Notes under the pieces: model-generated
The model's database searches: none
What the model saw: the letters and a program-made list of their open reading frames with translations, nothing else
Told to the model about the DNA's origin: nothing
From: Gimesia maris
GTDB lineage: Bacteria; Planctomycetota; Planctomycetia; Planctomycetales; Planctomycetaceae
Reading direction: 5' to 3'
DNA length: 64,000 nt
NCBI RefSeq assembly: GCF_008298035.1
Contig: NZ_CP042910.1
Coordinates: 5,099,001 to 5,163,000, forward strand
Made by a program: the position numbers and the translations under genes
Shown here: positions 63,276-64,000 of the stretch, piece after piece
How positions within the stretch are numbered: position 1 is the stretch's first letter
Layout of the letters: every line of letters begins with the position of its first letter

Positions 63276-64000
63276 TCTTTGCCGTTGATCCCCACCACCC
63301 GATGAAAGTGCATTTCGACTTCCCGATCAATGACGCGTCTGACACCTTCCACCAGACATTCCGGCTCATGTTCGGTTTCACCGATCCGTTTGATCTCTTT
63401 CAGGGGAGTTCCCGGTGATACGGTAAACGCATTCTGATGAATGATCTGATTTCCGGCATCCAGTTCGGGAATAATAAAATGAATCGTCGCGCCAAACGTC
63501 AGCATATGGTGACTGAATGCGTCTTCATAGGGTTGAAAGCCGGGAAAAGAGGGGAGCAGACCATGATGCAGATTAATAATCCGGCCGCCGGCAAAACTCC
63601 AGCAGATTCGCGGCGGTAACACCCGCATGTACCGGGCCAGTAATACATAATCGACGTCATATGAGTCGAACAGTTCCACCATCCGCACATTATCCGGATT
63701 CCCACGGTCATCACCAATGTTATGAAATTCCAGCTGATGTGCTTCCGCCAGTGACTGACAACGGTCCCGGTTTCCGATAATCACTGCCGGCTCCGCCTGG
63801 ATCACACCTTCTTTGATGTTATTCAAGACCGCTGCCGCCGGTTCACTGCGATAGGTCGTGCAGATGGCAATTCTGGGGGGGCGCTCGTATTCATCACGGG
63901 CCCACACACGGAGCGTCAGCCCCTTTTGAGTTCCAATCTGCATGATTCGCTCACGTAACACCGAGATTGGTTCGACATCCGTCGGCCAGCCGATACGCAG
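63272..64000 (-). CDS. purU: Formyltetrahydrofolate deformylase (N-terminus beyond window)
   Basis: 243 residues visible; the frame runs open to the window edge (LRIGWPTDVEPIS precedes the internal GTG at 63961), so the N-terminal part of the ACT domain is missing. The remaining ACT-domain end is followed by the formyltransferase-fold domain. It has VDYVLLARYMRVLPPRICWSFAGGRIINLHHGLLPSFPGFQPYEDAF with the catalytic Asn-His region, and FGATIHFIIPELDAGNQIIHQNAFTV (family His/Asp). It hydrolyses 10-formyl-THF to formate and THF, balancing one-carbon units. Family members are regulated through the ACT domain, which is only partly visible. Confidence 0.92.
   Translation of the reverse strand: MRIGWPTDVEPISVLRERIMQIGTQKGLTLRVWARDEYERPPRIAICTTYRSEPAAAVLNNIKEGVIQAEPAVIIGNRDRCQSLAEAHQLEFHNIGDDRGNPDNVRMVELFDSYDVDYVLLARYMRVLPPRICWSFAGGRIINLHHGLLPSFPGFQPYEDAFSHHMLTFGATIHFIIPELDAGNQIIHQNAFTVSPGTPLKEIKRIGETEHEPECLVEGVRRVIDREVEMHFHRVVGINGKD

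Overview
The window looks like chromosomal DNA from a planctomycete. A Gimesia-like member of the Planctomycetaceae is my inference from moderate GC and gene content; no marker gene was compared. The phylum-typical families are a DUF1549/DUF1553 plus DUF1501 pair (37351-41966), a DUF1559 pseudopilin-like protein with a small lipoprotein (35694-37347), a PVC-type haem CxxCH protein (45334-48819), a DUF1080 protein, a sulfatase, and several secreted proteins without a recognised family. I see no rRNA, tRNA, CRISPR array, insertion sequence or prophage, so this is mostly ordinary chromosome.

Layout. 1-4682 (-): a four-gene ABC operon with ATGA/TAATG overlaps, combining a LolD/MacB-type ATPase and permease with a zinc/manganese-type substrate-binding lipoprotein. 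4837-6317 (+): two overlapping membrane-protein genes. 6323-7198 (-): argB. 8326-10422 (-): a second MacB-like ABC exporter pair. 10712-12739 (+): dnaJ-like, a membrane protein, rnpA and yidD in a tightly overlapping run. 14332-16433 (+): universal stress protein, 2Fe-2S ferredoxin, secreted terpene-cyclase-fold protein. 16453-22438: histone-deacetylase-like hydrolase, HEAT-like protein, enolase-superfamily enzyme, leucine-rich-repeat lipoprotein, glycosyltransferase. 22624-24375 (-): membrane-anchored diguanylate cyclase. 26658-28033 (+): DAHP synthase with an attenuator leader. 28083-34680: sugar isomerase/epimerase, sulfatase, pcm, M20 peptidase, HTH protein, secreted protein. 35694-49800: the planctomycete-specific families, an aldehyde dehydrogenase and an SGNH hydrolase. 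50008-57737: two Ser/Thr kinases and an FHA-GAF-PP2C phosphatase interleaved with a YbjN-like protein and a DinG/XPD helicase. 57898-64000: aminotransferase, NUDIX hydrolase, SMP-30/esterase fusion, acidic-tailed membrane protein, family 5 uracil-DNA glycosylase, and a purU gene cut by the window end.

The most interesting element is upstream of the DAHP synthase gene. It has a near-consensus promoter and a 43-codon leader ORF with its own ribosome site, rich in Phe, Trp and Tyr codons. A perfect 11-bp hairpin with a T7 tract follows, then the gene. This has the architecture of ribosome-mediated transcription attenuation of the first step of aromatic amino acid synthesis, and I do not know of a described example in planctomycetes. 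Secondary points are the hybrid zinc-type/MacB-type ABC operon, a DinG helicase lacking one iron-sulfur cysteine, and an orphan terminator and repeated inverted motifs in gene-free stretches.
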